Source of the DNA: Ptiloglossa arizonensis
Taxonomy: Eukaryota; Arthropoda; Insecta; Hymenoptera; Colletidae
Direction of reading: 5' to 3'
Length of the DNA: 64,000 bases
Assembly: GCF_051014685.1 (NCBI RefSeq)
Contig: NW_027478779.1
Span: 310,001 to 374,000, forward strand
Shown piece after piece: positions 63,503 to 64,000 of the stretch. The first letter of the stretch is position 1. Every line of letters begins with the position of its first letter. The notes under the pieces were generated by a model. The model searched no databases, was not told the DNA's origin, and saw nothing but the letters and a program-made list of their open reading frames with translations. Both the position numbers and the translations under genes were made by a program.

Positions 63503-64000
63503 CGTATAACGTATAACGTATAACCTATAACGTATAACGTATAACGTATAACGTATAACGTATAACGTATAACGTATAACGTATAACGTATAACGTATAA
63601 AGTATAACGTATAACGTATAACGTATAACGTATAACGCATAAAGTATAACGTATAACGTATAACGTATAACGTATAACGTATAACGTATGACGTATAACG
63701 TATAACGTATAACGTATAACGTATAACGTATAACGTATAACGTATAACGTATAACGTATAACGTATAACGCATAACGTATAACGCATAACGTATAACGCA
63801 TAACGTATAACGTATAACGTATAACGTATAACGTATAACGTATAACGTATAACGTATAACGTATAACGTATAACGTATAACGTATAACGTATAACGTATA
63901 ACGTATAACGTATATCGTATAACGTATAACGTATAACGTATAACGTATAAAGTATAACGTATAACCAATAACGTATAACGTATAACGTATAACGTATAAC
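63503..64000. repeat. E6 tail, cut by the window edge
   Basis: CCTATAA (about 63,524), AGTATAA (about 63,600) without the usual CGTATGA, CGTGTAA, then CGCATAA, AGTATAA, CGTATGA (about 63,684), CGCATAA series (about 63,770-63,800), CGTATAT, AGTATAA, N, CCAATAA (about 63,949-63,969). The array continues past the end. Confidence 0.75.

Larger units (their letters stand above)
1..64000. repeat. Heptanucleotide satellite array, unit CGTATAA
   Basis: The whole window is a head-to-tail array of a 7-bp unit, CGTATAA on this strand, in one orientation throughout. Base composition of the unit is A3 T2 C1 G1, 29% GC with one CpG per unit. Variant units mostly differ by one or two substitutions. Both window ends lie inside the array, so its true length is unknown. 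Family knowledge: simple satellites of this size occur in eukaryotic heterochromatin. Centromeric, pericentromeric or sex-chromosome location is inference and cannot be decided from the sequence. No unique sequence or gene interrupts the array. Confidence 0.99.

Noticed and set aside
1..64000. Telomeric repeat (7-bp unit like TTTAGGG)
   Set aside because: The unit has one isolated G per strand and no G-run, so it is not a recognised telomere motif. Dense internal HOR structure is also unlike telomerase product.
1..64000. TATA boxes, or TATAAT -10 boxes where TGTATAA follows N
   Set aside because: The strings recur with the unit period across the whole array and have no associated gene, so they carry no promoter information by themselves.
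1..64000. Inverted repeats, hairpins or a change of array orientation
   Set aside because: All units read in one direction. Palindromic strings such as ACGT and TATA are only 4 bp, and no switch to TTATACG was found on the + strand.

Overview
This 64-kb window is one uninterrupted satellite DNA array. From the first base to the last it is built from a 7-bp unit, CGTATAA on the + strand (TTATACG on the - strand), about 9,140 units with point-variant units scattered among them. I see no gene, RNA gene, transposon, unique-sequence island or CRISPR array. Such a multi-kilobase simple satellite implies a eukaryotic nuclear genome, probably constitutive heterochromatin (centromeric, pericentromeric, subtelomeric or sex-chromosomal). 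The sequence does not show which, and I do not recognise the species. Heptanucleotide satellites are known elsewhere (Drosophila virilis has ACAAACT-type satellites; plant telomeres are TTTAGGG), but this unit matches neither. Below, N means a consensus CGTATAA unit; variant units are written as 7-mers.

The information lies in the order of the variant units, which form nested higher-order repeats (HORs). Positions 1 to about 39,115 are family 1. Its modules are P (CCTATGA, CTTATAA, CGTACAA, CGTATCA, CGTATTA, CGAATAA, CATGTAA), Q (opens with CGCATAA, TCTATGA, TGTATAA and carries the 42-bp B cassette), R (CGTTTAA, CGTTCAA, CGTCCAA, CGTATAC and the only out-of-register units) and U (CGTAAAA and CGTTTAA, about 1.4 kb). 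The order is P1-Q1-R1-P2-R2-(linker)-P3-P4-Q2-R3-P5-P6-Q3-P7-Q4, then two copies of a ~5.77-kb composite (S1, S2), then three U copies. P7 repeats P1 at an offset of 19,458 bp, P5 repeats P4 at 4,165 bp, and S2 repeats S1 at 5,775 bp.

From 39,171 to the end is family 2, with a different variant vocabulary (CGAAGAA, CCAATAA, CGCGTAA, GGTATAA, GGTAAAA, and AGTATAA paired with CGCATAA). Its cassettes are D (182 bp, 5 copies), E (224 bp, 5 full copies plus one 126-bp fragment) and F (98 bp, 6 copies). They are embedded in shared tails and are arranged roughly F-tail-D-E-F. The switch between families falls within 56 bp of plain N units (39,115-39,170).

From about 7,825 to 64,000 every checked marker sits in the same 7-bp register. 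Each of the B, D, E and F spacings in that stretch is an exact multiple of 7. The array therefore seems to evolve by point mutation plus gain, loss and exchange of whole units. The - strand is free of stop codons wherever units are consensus, in all three frames, giving long apparent open frames that encode repeated YTLYVIR. I treat these as a by-product of the unit, not as genes. Boundaries marked by a named variant unit are exact to the base; outer module edges that fall in plain N units are conventions.
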